Below, piece after piece: positions 21,301 to 35,700 of a stretch of DNA of 64,000 bases. Each line of letters opens with the position of its first letter. Within the stretch, counting starts at the first letter, position 1. Source of the stretch: Neoarius graeffei (lineage: Eukaryota > Chordata > Actinopteri > Siluriformes > Ariidae); contig NC_083587.1 in assembly GCF_027579695.1 (NCBI RefSeq), forward strand, positions 5,258,001 to 5,322,000. The letters run 5' to 3'. The translations under genes were made by a program, and so were the position numbers. The notes under the pieces were generated by a model that saw only the letters and a list, made by a program, of their open reading frames with translations, searched no databases and was not told the origin of the DNA.

Positions 21301-24300
21301 TCATGTTAGCTTCATAGATGCACAAAGTGATTCATGTTAGCTTCATAGCTGCACAAAGTTAGTCATGTTTGCTTCATGGCTGCACAACGTGATTCATGTT
21401 AGCTTCATAACTGCACAAAGTGATTCATGTTAGCTTCATAGCTGCACAAAGTGATTCATGGTAGCTTCATAGATGCACAAAGTGATTCATGGTTACTTCA
21501 TAGCTGCACAAAGTGATTCATGTTCGCTTCATAGCTACACAAAGTGAGTCATGTTTGCTTCATGGCTGCACAACGTGATTCATGTTACCTTCATAACTGC
21601 ACAAAGTGATTCATATTAGCTTCAAAGCTGCACAAAGTGATTCGTGTTAGCTTCATAGCTACACAAAGTGATTCATGGTAGCTTCATAGCTGCACAAAGT
21701 GATTCATGATAGCTTCATGTCTGCACAAAGTGATTCATGTTAGCTTCATAGCTGCACAAAGTGATTCATGTTAGCTTCATAGCTGCACAAAGTGATTCAT
21801 GATAGCTTCATAGCTGCACAAAGTGATTCATGTTAGCTTCATAGCTGCACAAAGTAATTCATGTTAGCTTCTTAGCTGCACAAAGTGAGTCATGTTAACT
21901 TCATAGCTGCACAAAGTGATTCATGTTAGCTTTATAGCGACACAAAATAATTCATGTTAGCTTCATAGCTGCACAAAGTGATTCATGTTAGCTTCATAGA
22001 TGCACAAAGTGATTCATGGTTACTTCATAGCTACACAAAGTGATTCATGTTCGCTTCATAGCTACACAAAGTGAGTCATGTTTGCTTCATGGCTGCACAA
22101 CGTGATTCATGTTACCTTCATAACTGCACAAAGTGATTCATATTAGCTTCAAAGCTGCACAAAGTGATTCGTGTTAGCTTCATAGCTACACAAAGTGATT
22201 CATGGTAGCTTCATAGCTGCACAAAGTGATTCATGATAGCTTCATGTCTGCACAAAGTGATTCATGTTAGCATCATAGCTGCACAAAGTGATTCATGTTA
22301 GCTTCATAGCTGCACAAAGTGATTCATGATAGCTTCATAGCTGCACAAAGTGATTCATGTTAGCTTCATAGCTGTACAAAGTGATTCATGTTAGCTTCAT
22401 AGCTGCACAAAGTGATTCATGATAGCTTCATAGCTGCACAAAGTGATTCATGTTAGCTTCATAGCTGCACAAAGTGATTCATGTTAGCTTCATAGCTGCA
22501 CAAAGTGATTCATGTTAGCTTCATAGCTGCACAAAGTGATTCATGTTAGCTTCATAGCTGCACAAAGTGATTCATGATAGCTTCAAAGCTGCACAAAGTG
22601 ATTCGTGTTAGCTTCATGGCTACACAAAGTGATTCATGATAGCTTCATGTCTGCACAAAGTGACTCATGTTAGCTTCATAGCTGCACAAAGTGATTCATA
22701 TTAGCTTCATAGCTGCACAAAGTGATTCATGATAGCTTCATAGATGCACAAAGTGAGTCATGTGAGCTTCATAGCTGCACAAAGTGAGTCATATTTGCTT
22801 CATAGCTGCACAATGTGATTCGTGTTAGCTTCATAGCTACACAAAGGGATTCATGTTAGCTTCATAGCGACACAAAGTGAGTCATGTTAGCTTCATAGAT
22901 GCACAAAGTGATTCATGTTAGCTTCATAGATGCACAAAGTGATTCATGTTAGCTTCAAGGCTGCACAAAGTGATTCATGTTTGCTTCATGGTTGCACAAC
23001 GTGATTCATGTTAGCTTCATATCTGCACAAAGTGAGTCATGTTTGCTTCATAGCTGCACAAAGTGATTCATGTTAGCTTCTTAGCTGCACAAAGTGATTC
23101 ATGTTAGCTTCATAGCGACACAAAGTGAGTCATGTTTGCTTCATAGCTGCACAAAGTGAGTCATATTTGCTTCATAGCTGCACAATGTGATTCGTGTTAG
23201 CTTCATAGCTACACAAAGTGATTCATGTTAGCTTCATAGCTGCACAAAGTGAGTCATATTTGCTTCATAGCTGCACAATGTGATTCATGTTAGCTTCATA
23301 GCGACACAAAGTGATTCTTGTTAGCTTCATAGATGCATAAAGTGATTCATGCTTGCTTCATGGCTGCACAAAGTGATTCATGTTTGCTTCATGGTTGACA
23401 CAACGTGATTCATGTTAGCTCATTGGCTGCACAAAATGATTCATGTCAGCTTTATATCTGCAAAAAGTGATTCATGTTTGCTTCATGGCGGCACAAAGTG
23501 ATTCATGTTAGCTTCAGAGCTGCACAAAGTGATTCATGTTAGCTTAATAGCTGCACAAAGTGATTCATGTTAGCTTCAGAGCTGCACAAAGTGATTCATG
23601 TTAGCTTCATATCTGCACAAAGTGATTCATGTTACCTTCATAACTGCACAAAGTGATTCATGTTATCTTTGTCTGCAAAAAAGTGATTCATGTTAGCTTC
23701 ATGGCTGCTCAAAGTGATTCATGTTAGCTTCAGAGCTGCACAAAGTGATTCATGTTAGCTTAATAGCTGCACAAAGTGATTCATGTTAGCTTCATAGCTG
23801 CACAAAGTGATTCATGTTAGCTTCATATCTGCACAAAGTGATTCATGTTACCTTCATAACTGCACAAAGTGATTCATGTTATCTTTATGTCTGCAAAAAA
23901 GTGATTCATGTTAGCTTCATGGCTGCACAAAGTGATTCATGTTAGCTTCAGAGCTGCACAAAGTGATTCATGTTAGCTTCATAGCTGCACAAAGTGATTC
24001 ATGTTAGCTTCAAGGCTGCACAAAGTGATTCATGTTAGCTTCATAGCTGCACAAAGTGATTCGTGTTAGCTTCATAGCTACACAAAGTGATTCATGATAG
24101 CTTCATGTCTGCACAAAGTGATTCATGTTATCTGTATGTCTGCAAAAAAGTGATTCATGTTAGCTTCAAAGCTCCACAAAGTGAGTCATGTTAGCTTCAT
24201 AGCTACACAAAGTGATTCATGTCAGCTTCATAGCTCCACAAAGTGAGTCATGTTAGCTTCAAGGCTGCACAAAGTGATTCATGTTAGCTTCATAGCTGCA

Positions 24301-27300
24301 CAAAGTGATTCATGTTAGCTACATAGCTGCACAAAGTGATTCATGTTACCTTCAAAGCTGCACAAAGTGATTCGTGTTAGCTTCATAGCTACACAAAGTG
24401 ATTCATGATAGCTTCATGTCTGCACAAAGTGATTCATGTTATCTTTATGTCTGCAAAAAAGTGATTCATGTTAGCTTCAAAGCTCCACAAAGTGAGTCAT
24501 GTTAGCTTCATAGCTACACAAAGTGATTCATGTCAGCTTCATAGCTGCACAAAGTGATTCATGTTAGCTTCAAGGCTGCACAAAGTGATTCATGTTAGCT
24601 TCATAGCTGCACAAAGTGATTCATGTTTGTTTCATGGCTGCACAAAGTGATTCATGTTAGCTTCAAAGCTCCACAAAGTGAGTCATGTTAGCTTCATAGC
24701 TACACAAAGTGATTCATGTTAGCTTCATAGCTGCACAAAGTGATTCATGTTAGCTTCAAGGCTGCACAAAGTGATTCATGTTTGCTTCATGGTTGCACAA
24801 TGTGATTCATGTTAGCTTTATATCTGCAAAAAGTGATTCATGTTTGCTTCATGGCTGTACCAAGTGATTCATTTTTGATTCATGGCGGCACAAAGTGATT
24901 CATGTTATCTTTATGTCTGCAAAAAAGTGATTTCATGTTAGCTTCATGGCTGCACAAAGTGATTCATGTTAGCTTCAAAGCTCCACAAAGTGAGTCATGT
25001 TAGCTTCATAGCTACACAAAGTGATTCATGTTAGCTTCATAGCTGCACAAAGTGATTCATGTTACCTTCATAACTGCACAAAGTGATTCATGATAGCTTC
25101 ATAGATGCACAATATGATTCGTGTTAGCTTCATAGCTACACAAAGTGATTCATGGTAGCTTCATAGCTGCACAAAGTGATTCGTGTTAGCTTCATAGCTA
25201 CACAAAGTTATTCATGTTAGCTTCATAGCTGCACAAAGTGATTCATGTTAGCTTCATAGCTGCACAAAGTGATTCATGTTAGTTTCATAGCTGCACAAAG
25301 TGATTCATGTTAGCTTCATAGCTGCACAAAGTGATTCATGTTAGCTTCATAGCTGCACAAAGTGATTCATGTTAGCTTCATAGCTGCACAAAGTGATTCA
25401 TGTTAGCTTCATAGCTGCACAAAGTGATTCATGTTAGCTTCATAGCTGCACAAAGTGATTCATGTTAGCTTCATAGCTGCACAAAGTGATTCATGTTAGC
25501 TCATTGGCTGCACAAAATGATTCATGTTAGCTTTATATCTGCAAAAAGTGATTCATTTTTGTTTCATGGCGGCACAAAGTGATTCATGTTATCTTTATTT
25601 CTGCAAAAAAGTGATTCATGTTAGCTTCTTAGCTGCACAAAGTGATTCATGTTTGCTTCATAGCTACACAAAGTGATTCATGTTAGCTTCGTAGCTACAC
25701 AAAGTGATTCATGTTAGCTTCATAGCTGCACAAAGTGATTCATGGTAGCTTCATAGCTACACAAAGTGATTCATGGTTACTTCATAGCTACACAAAGTGA
25801 TTCATGTTAGCTTCATAGCTGCACAAAGTGATTCATGTTAGCGTCATAGCTGCACAAAGTGAGTTATGTTTGCTTCATCGCTGCAGAAAGTGATTCATGT
25901 TAGCTTCATAGCTACACAAAGTGATTCATGTTTGCTTCATAGCTATACAAAGTGATTCATGTTAGCTTCATAGCTACACAAAGTGATTCATGGTAGCTTC
26001 ATAGATGCACAAAGTGATTCATGGTTACTTCATAGCTACACAAAGTGATTCATGTTAGCTTCATAGCTGCACAAAGTGATTCATGTTAGCGTCATAGCTG
26101 CACAAAGTGAGTTATGTTTGCTTCATCGCTGCAGAAAGTGATTCATGTTAGCTTCATAGCTACACAAAGTGATTCATGTTAGCTTCATAGCTACACAAAG
26201 TGATTCATGTTAGCTTCTTAGCTACACAAAGTGATTCATGTTAGCTTCATAGCTACACAAAGTGATTCATTTAAGCTTCATCGCTGCACAAAGTGATTCA
26301 TGTTTGCTTCATGGCTGCACAACGTGATTCATGTTAGCTTCATGGCTGCACAACGTGATTCATGTTAGCTTCATAGCTGCACAAAGTGATTCATGTTAGC
26401 TTCATAGCTGCACAAAGTGATTCATGTTAGCTTCATAGCTGCACAAAGTTATTCATGTTAGCTTCATGGCTGCACAACGTGATTCATGTTAGCTTCATAA
26501 CTGCACAAAGTAATTCATGTTAGCTTCATAGCGCAGAAAGTGATTCATGTTAGCTTCATAGCTGCACAAAGTGAGTCATGTTTTCATCATGGCTGCACAA
26601 AGTGATTCATTTTAGCTTCAAATCTGAACAACGTGATTCATGTTGGCTTCAAAGCTGCACAAAGTGATTCATGTTAGCTTCATAGCTAAACAAAGTGATT
26701 CATGTTAGCTTCATAGCTGCACAGAGTGATTCATGTTAGCTCATTGGCTGCACAAAATGATTCATGTTAGCTTTATATCTGCAAAAAGTGATTCATGGTT
26801 GCTTCATGGCTGTACCAAGTGATTCATTTTTGCTTCATGGCAGCACAAAGTGATTCATGTTAGCTTAAAAGCTCCACAAAGTGAGTCATGTTAGCTTCAT
26901 AGCTACACAAAGTGATTCATGTTAGCTTCATAGCGACACAAAGTGATTCATGTTAGCTTCATAGCTGCACAAAGTTATTCATGTTAGCTTCAAGGCTGCA
27001 CAAAGTGATTCATGTTAGCTTCAAAGCTGCACAAAGTGATTCATGTTTGCTTCATAGCTACACAAAATGATTCATGTTAGCTTCATAGCTACACAAAGTG
27101 ATTCATGTTAGCTTCATGGCTGCACAAAGTGATTCATGTAAGTTTCATGGCTGCACAACGTGAGTCATTTTAGCTTCATGGCTGCACAAAGTGATTCATG
27201 TTAGCTTCAAGGCTGCACAAAGTGATTCATGTTAGCGTCATAGCTGCACAAAGTGATTCATTTTAGCTTCATAGCTGCACAAAGTGATTCATTTTAGCTT

Positions 27301-28601
27301 CATAGCTGCACAAAGTGATTCATGTTAGCTTCATAGCTGCACAGAGTGATTCATGTTAGCTTCATCGCTGCACAAAGTGAGTCATGTTAGCTTCATAGCT
27401 ACACAAAGTGATTCATGTTAGCTTCATAGCGACACAAAGTGATTCATGTTAGCTTCATAGCTGCACAAAGTTATTCATGTTAGCTTCAAGGCTGCACAAA
27501 GTGATTCATGTTAGCTTCAAAGCTGCACAAAGTGATTCATGTTTGCTTCATAGCTACACTAAATGATTCATGTTAGCTTCATAGCTACACAAAGTGATTC
27601 ATGTTAGCTTCATGGCTGCACAAAGTGATTCATGTAAGTTTCATGGCTGCACAACGTGAGTCATTTTAGCTTCATGGCTGCACAAAGTGATTCATGTTAG
27701 CTTCAAGGCTGCACAAAGTGATTCATGTTAGCGTCATAGCTGCACAAAGTGATTCATGGTCGCTTCATAGCTGCACAAAGTGATTCATTTTAGCTTCATA
27801 GCTGCACAAAGTGATTCATGTTAGCTTCATAGCTGCACAGAGTGATTCATGTTAGCTTCATCGCTGCACAAAGTGATTCGTGTTAGCTTCATAGCTGCAC
27901 AAAGTGATTCATGTTTGCTTCATAGCTGCATGAAGTGATTCATGTTAGCTTTATGGCTGCACAAAGTGATTCATTTTAGCTTAATAGCTGCACAAAGTGA
28001 GTCACGTTAGCTTCATGGCTGCACAACGTGATTCATGTTAGCTTCATAACTGCACAAAGTGATTCATGTTAGCTTCATAGCTGCACAAAGTGATTCATGT
28101 TAGCTTCATAGCTGCACAAATTGATTCATGTTAGCTTCAAAGCTGCACAAAGTGATTCATGTTTGCTTCATGTCTGCACAACGTGAGTCATGTTAGCTTC
28201 ATGGCTGCACAAAATGATTATTGTTAGCTTCAAGGCTGCACTAGTGATTCATGTTAGCTTCATTACTGTAGCTGCACAAAGTGATTCATGTTAGCTTCAA
28301 GGCTGCACAAAGTGATTCATGTTTGCTTCATAGCTACACAAAATGATTCATGTTAGCTTCATGGCTGCACAAAGTGATTCATGTAAGTTTCATGGCTGCA
28401 CAACGTGAGTCATTTTAGCTTCATGGCTGCACAAATTGATTCATGTTAGCTTCATGGCTGCACAAAATGATTCTTGTTAGATTCAAGGCTGCACTAGTGA
28501 TTCATGTTAGCTTCATTACTGTAGCTGCACAAAGTGATTCATGTTAGCTTCAAGGCTGCACAAAGTGATTCATTTTCGCTTCAAAGCTGCACAAAGTGAT
28601 T

Positions 28602-29336
28602 GTGCAGCTTTGAAGCTAAAATGATTCATTTTGTGCAGCTTTGAAGCTAAAATGAATCACTTTGTGAAGCCTTGAAGCTAACATGAATCACTTTGTGTAG
28701 CTATGAAGCTACCATGAATCACTTGGTGTAGCTATGAAGCTAACACGAATCACTTTGTGCAGCTATGAAGCTAACATGAATCACTTTGTGCAGCCATGAA
28801 GCTAACATGAATCACTTTGTGTAGCTATAAAGTAACCATGACTCACTTTGTGCAGCTATGAAGCTACCATGAATCACTTTGTGCAGCTATGAAGCTAACA
28901 CGAATCACTTTGTGCAGCTATGAAGCTAACATGAATCACTTTGTGCAGCCATGAAGCTAACATGAATCACTTTGTGTAGCTATGAAGCTAACATGAATCA
29001 CTTTGTGCAGCTATGAAGCTATCATGAATCACTTTGTGCAGCCATGAAGCTAACATGACTCACTTTGTGCAGCTATTAAGCTAACATGAATCACTTTTTG
29101 CAGCCATGAAGCGAACATGAATCACTTTGTGCCGCCATGAATCTAACATCACTTTGTGCAGCCTTGAAGCTAACATGAATCACTTTGTGCAGCTACAGTA
29201 ATGAAGCTAACATGAATCACTAGTGCAGCCTTGAAGCTAACATGAATCACTTTGTCTAGCTATGAAGCTATCATTAATCACTTTGTGCAGCCATGAAGCC
29301 AACATGAATCACTTTGTGCAGCTTTGAAGCTAAAAT
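28602..29336 (-). repeat. Inverted segment of the 31 bp array (first copy)
   Basis: Units here read in the opposite sense (GTGCAGCTATGAAGCTAACA, then TGAATCACTTT). The left junction is a sharp palindrome, TCAAAGCTGCACAA - AGTGA - TTGTGCAGCTTTGA. The right junction, GAAGCTAAAATGAA then AGTGATTCATGTTAGCTTC, is also hairpin-like. Confidence 0.92.
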
Positions 29337-31990
29337 GAAAGTGATTCATGTTAGCTTCATAGCTACACAAAGTGATTCATGTTTGCTTCATAGCTATACA
29401 AAGTGATTCATGTTAGCTTCATAGCTACACAAAGTGATTCATGGTAGCTTCATAGATGCACAAAGTGATTCATGTTAGCGTCATAGCTGCACAAAGTGAG
29501 TTATGTTTGCTTCATCGCTGCAGAAAGTGATTCATGTTAGCTTCATAGCTACACAAAGTGATTCATGTTAGCTTCATAGCTACACAAAGTGATTCATGTT
29601 AGCTTCTTAGCTACACAAAGTGATTCATGTTAGCTTCATAGCTACACAAAGTGATTCATTTAAGCTTCATCGCTGCACAAAGTGATTCATGTTTGCTTCA
29701 TGGCTGCACAACGTGATTCATGTTAGCTTCATGGCTGCACAACGTGATTCATGTTAGCTTCATAGCTGCACAAAGTGATTCATGTTAGCTTCATAGCTGC
29801 ACAAAGTGATTCATGTTAGCTTCATAGCTGCACAAAGTTATTCATGTTAGCTTCATGGCTGCACAACGTGATTCATGTTAGCTTCATAACTGCACAAAGT
29901 AATTCATGTTAGCTTCATAGCGCAGAAAGTGATTCATGTTAGCTTCATAGCTGCACAAAGTGAGTCATGTTTTCATCATGGCTGCACAAAGTGATTCATT
30001 TTAGCTTCAAATCTGAACAACGTGATTCATGTTGGCTTCAAAGCTGCACAAAGTGATTCATGTTAGCTTCATAGCTAAACAAAGTGATTCATGTTAGCTT
30101 CATAGCTGCACAGAGTGATTCATGTTAGCTCATTGGCTGCACAAAATGATTCATGTTAGCTTTATATCTGCAAAAAGTGATTCATGGTTGCTTCATGGCT
30201 GTACCAAGTGATTCATTTTTGCTTCATGGCAGCACAAAGTGATTCATGTTAGCTTAAAAGCTCCACAAAGTGAGTCATGTTAGCTTCATAGCTACACAAA
30301 GTGATTCATGTTAGCTTCATAGCGACACAAAGTGATTCATGTTAGCTTCATAGCTGCACAAAGTTATTCATGTTAGCTTCAAGGCTGCACAAAGTGATTC
30401 ATGTTAGCTTCAAAGCTGCACAAAGTGATTCATGTTTGCTTCATAGCTACACAAAATGATTCATGTTAGCTTCATAGCTACACAAAGTGATTCATGTTAG
30501 CTTCATGGCTGCACAAAGTGATTCATGTAAGTTTCATGGCTGCACAACGTGAGTCATTTTAGCTTCATGGCTGCACAAAGTGATTCATGTTAGCTTCAAG
30601 GCTGCACAAAGTGATTCATGTTAGCGTCATAGCTGCACAAAGTGATTCATTTTAGCTTCATAGCTGCACAAAGTGATTCATTTTAGCTTCATAGCTGCAC
30701 AAAGTGATTCATGTTAGCTTCATAGCTGCACAGAGTGATTCATGTTAGCTTCATCGCTGCACAAAGTGAGTCATGTTAGCTTCATAGCTACACAAAGTGA
30801 TTCATGTTAGCTTCATAGCGACACAAAGTGATTCATGTTAGCTTCATAGCTGCACAAAGTTATTCATGTTAGCTTCAAGGCTGCACAAAGTGATTCATGT
30901 TAGCTTCAAAGCTGCACAAAGTGATTCATGTTTGCTTCATAGCTACACTAAATGATTCATGTTAGCTTCATAGCTACACAAAGTGATTCATGTTAGCTTC
31001 ATGGCTGCACAAAGTGATTCATGTAAGTTTCATGGCTGCACAACGTGAGTCATTTTAGCTTCATGGCTGCACAAAGTGATTCATGTTAGCTTCAAGGCTG
31101 CACAAAGTGATTCATGTTAGCGTCATAGCTGCACAAAGTGATTCATGGTCGCTTCATAGCTGCACAAAGTGATTCATTTTAGCTTCATAGCTGCACAAAG
31201 TGATTCATGTTAGCTTCATAGCTGCACAGAGTGATTCATGTTAGCTTCATCGCTGCACAAAGTGATTCGTGTTAGCTTCATAGCTGCACAAAGTGATTCA
31301 TGTTTGCTTCATAGCTGCATGAAGTGATTCATGTTAGCTTTATGGCTGCACAAAGTGATTCATTTTAGCTTAATAGCTGCACAAAGTGAGTCACGTTAGC
31401 TTCATGGCTGCACAACGTGATTCATGTTAGCTTCATAACTGCACAAAGTGATTCATGTTAGCTTCATAGCTGCACAAAGTGATTCATGTTAGCTTCATAG
31501 CTGCACAAATTGATTCATGTTAGCTTCAAAGCTGCACAAAGTGATTCATGTTTGCTTCATGTCTGCACAACGTGAGTCATGTTAGCTTCATGGCTGCACA
31601 AAATGATTATTGTTAGCTTCAAGGCTGCACTAGTGATTCATGTTAGCTTCATTACTGTAGCTGCACAAAGTGATTCATGTTAGCTTCAAGGCTGCACAAA
31701 GTGATTCATGTTTGCTTCATAGCTACACAAAATGATTCATGTTAGCTTCATGGCTGCACAAAGTGATTCATGTAAGTTTCATGGCTGCACAACGTGAGTC
31801 ATTTTAGCTTCATGGCTGCACAAATTGATTCATGTTAGCTTCATGGCTGCACAAAATGATTCTTGTTAGATTCAAGGCTGCACTAGTGATTCATGTTAGC
31901 TTCATTACTGTAGCTGCACAAAGTGATTCATGTTAGCTTCAAGGCTGCACAAAGTGATTCATTTTCGCTTCAAAGCTGCACAAAGTGATT

Positions 31991-32725
31991 GTGCAGCTTT
32001 GAAGCTAAAATGATTCATTTTGTGCAGCTTTGAAGCTAAAATGAATCACTTTGTGAAGCCTTGAAGCTAACATGAATCACTTTGTGTAGCTATGAAGCTA
32101 CCATGAATCACTTGGTGTAGCTATGAAGCTAACACGAATCACTTTGTGCAGCTATGAAGCTAACATGAATCACTTTGTGCAGCCATGAAGCTAACATGAA
32201 TCACTTTGTGTAGCTATAAAGTAACCATGACTCACTTTGTGCAGCTATGAAGCTACCATGAATCACTTTGTGCAGCTATGAAGCTAACACGAATCACTTT
32301 GTGCAGCTATGAAGCTAACATGAATCACTTTGTGCAGCCATGAAGCTAACATGAATCACTTTGTGTAGCTATGAAGCTAACATGAATCACTTTGTGCAGC
32401 TATGAAGCTATCATGAATCACTTTGTGCAGCCATGAAGCTAACATGACTCACTTTGTGCAGCTATTAAGCTAACATGAATCACTTTTTGCAGCCATGAAG
32501 CGAACATGAATCACTTTGTGCCGCCATGAATCTAACATCACTTTGTGCAGCCTTGAAGCTAACATGAATCACTTTGTGCAGCTACAGTAATGAAGCTAAC
32601 ATGAATCACTAGTGCAGCCTTGAAGCTAACATGAATCACTTTGTCTAGCTATGAAGCTATCATTAATCACTTTGTGCAGCCATGAAGCCAACATGAATCA
32701 CTTTGTGCAGCTTTGAAGCTAAAAT
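31991..32725 (-). repeat. Inverted segment of the 31 bp array (second copy)
   Basis: The same as 28602-29336, shifted by 3,389 bp, with the same junction palindromes. It was copied as part of the larger duplication and is not an independent inversion. Confidence 0.92.
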
Positions 32726-35700
32726 GAAAGTGATTCATGTTAGCTTCATGGCTGCACAAAGTGATTCATGATAGCTTCATAGCTAGACAAAGTGATTCAT
32801 GTTAGCTTCATAGCTATACAAAGTGATTCATGTTAGCTTCATGGCTGCAAAAAGTGATTCATGATAGCTTCATAGCTAGACAGAGTGATTCATGTTTGCT
32901 TCATAGCTACACAAAGTGATTCATGTTAGCTTCATGGCTGCACAAAGTGCTTCATTTTAGCTTCATAGCTGCACAAAGTGATTCATGATAGCTTCATAGC
33001 TGCACAAAGTGATTCATGTTAGCTTCATAGCTACCCAAAGTGAATCGTGTTAGCTTCATAGCTACACAACGTGAGTCATGTTAACTTCATGTCCGCTCAA
33101 AGTGATTCATTTTAGCTTCATAGCTGCACAAAGTGATTCATGTTAGCTTCATAGCTGCACAAAGTGAATCATGTTTGCTTCATAGCTGCACAAAGTGATT
33201 CGTGTTAGCTTCATAGCTGCACAAACTGAGTCATGGTTACTTTATAGCTACACAAAGTGATTCATGTTAGCTTCATGGCTGCACAAAGTGATTCATGTTA
33301 GCTTAAAAGCTGCACAAAGTGATTCATGTTAGTTTAATTGCTGCACAAAGTGAGTCATGTTAGCTTCAAAGCTGCACAACGTGATTCATTTTAGCTTCAT
33401 AGCTGCACAACGTGATTCATGTTAGCTTCATAGCGGCACAAAGTGTTTCATGTTAGGTTATTAGCTGCACAAAGTGATTCATGGTAGCTTCAAAGCTGCA
33501 CAAAGTGATTCATGGTAGGTTCATAGCTGCACAAAGTGATTCATGTTAATTTCATGGCTGTACAAAGTGATTCATTTTAGCTTCAAGGCTGCACAAAGTG
33601 ATTCATGTTAGCTTCAAAGCTGCACAAAGTGATTCATGTTTGCTTCATGGCTAAACAAAGTGATTCATGTTAGCTTCATGGCTGCACAAAATGATTCATG
33701 TTAGCTTCATAGCTGCACAAACTGATGCATGTTAACTTCATGTCCGCTCAAAGTGATTCATGTTAGCTTCATAGATGCACAAACTGATTCATGTTTGCTT
33801 CATGTCCGCTCAAAGTGATTCATTTTAGCTTCAAAGCTGCACAAAGTGATTCATGTTAGCTTCATGGCTGCACAAAGTGAGTCATGTTAGCTTCATCGCT
33901 GCACAAACTGATGCATGTTAACTTCATGGCTGCACAAAGTGATTCATGTTAGCTTCATAGATGCACAAAGTGATTCATGTTTGCTTCATGGCTGCACAAA
34001 GTGATTCATGTTAGCTTCATAGCTGCACAAAGTGATTCATGTTAGGTTCATGGCTGCACAAAGTGATTCATGTTAGCTTGATAGATGCACAAAGTGATTC
34101 ATGTTTGCTTCATGGCTGTACAAAGTGATTCATGTTAGGTTCTAAGCTGCACAAAGTGATTCATGTTAGCTTCATAACTGCACAAAGTGATTCATGTTAG
34201 CTTCATGGCTGTACAAAGTGATTCATGTTAGCTTCAAAGCTGCACAAAGTGATTCATGTTAGCTTCAAAGCTGCACAAAGTGATTCATGTTAGCTTCAAA
34301 GCTGCACAAAGTGATTCATGTTAGCTTCAAAGCTGCACAAAGTGATTCATGTTAGCTTCATAGCTACACAAAGTGAGTCATTTTTGCTTCATGGCTGCAC
34401 AAAGTGATTCATTTTAGCTGCATAGCTGCACAAAGTGATTCATGTTAGCTTCATAGCTGCACAAAGTGATTCATGGTAGCTTCATAGATGCACAAAGTGA
34501 TTCATGTTAGCTTCATAGATGCACAAAGTGATTCATGTTAGCTTCATAGATGCACAAAGTGATTCATGTTAGCTTCATAGCTGCACAAAGTGATTCATGT
34601 TAGCTTCATAGCTGCACAAAGTGATTCATGGTAGCTTCATAGATGCACAAAGTGATTCATGGTAGCTTCATAGATGCACAAAGTGATTCATGGTAGCTTC
34701 ATAGATGCACAAAGTGATTCATGTTAGCTTCATAGCTGCACAAAGTGATTCATGGTAGCTTCATAGATGCACAAAGTGATTCATGTTAGCTTCATAGCTA
34801 CACAAAGTGAGTCATTTTTGCTTCATGTCTGCACAAAGTGATTCATGTTAGCTTCATAGCTGCACAAAGTGATTCATGTTAGCTTCAAAGCTGCACAAAG
34901 TGATTCATGTTAGCTTCATAGCTGCACAAAGTGATTCATGTTAGCTTCATAGCTGCACAAAGTGCGTCATTTTAGCTTCAGAGTTGCACAAAGCTTTTCA
35001 TGTTATCTTCATTGCTGCACAAAGTGATTCGTCTTTGCTTCATGGCTGCACAAAGTGATTCATTTTAGCTTCATGGCTGCACAAAGTGATTCATGTTTGC
35101 TTCATGGCTGCACAAGATGATTCATGTTATCTTTATATCTGCACAATGTGATTCATTTTAGCTTCATAGCTGCACTAAGTGATTCATGATAGCTTCATAG
35201 CTGCACAAAGTGATTCATGTTAACTTCATTGCTGCACAAAGTGATTCGTCTTAGCTTCATGGCTGCACAAAGTGATTCATTTTAGCTTCATAGCTAAAAA
35301 AGTGATTCATGTTAGGTTCTAAGCTGCACAAAGTGATTCATGTTAGCTTTATATTGGCAAAAAGTGATTCTTGTTAGCTTCATGGCTGCACAAAGTGATT
35401 CATGTTAGCTTCATGGCTGCAAAAAATGATTCATGTTAACTTCATGGCTGCACAAAGTGATTCATGTTGTCTTTATATCTGCACAAAATGATTTATGTTA
35501 ACTTCATGGCTGCACATCGTGATTCATGTTAGCTTCATGGCTGCACAAAATGATTCATGTTATCTTTATATCTGCAAAAAGTGATTCTTGTTAGCTTCAT
35601 AGCTGCACAAAGTGATTCATGTTAGCTTCATAGCTGGACAAAGTGAGTCATGTTAGGTTGATGGCTGCACAAAGTGAGTCATGTTAGCTTCATAGCTGCA

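Larger units (their letters stand above)
25890..32727 (+). repeat. 3.4 kb tandem duplication including a flipped block
   Basis: Block 1 is about 25890-29338 and block 2 about 29339-32727. Landmarks toward the right end recur at 3,389 bp (28602 and 31991; 29332 and 32721). Near the left end the offset is 3,451 bp, so block 2 lacks two 31 bp units. Each block ends with an inverted segment of about 735 bp. The near identity, including rare units such as GTAGCTGCACAAAG preceded by CATTACT, shows a recent event. Confidence 0.87.
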
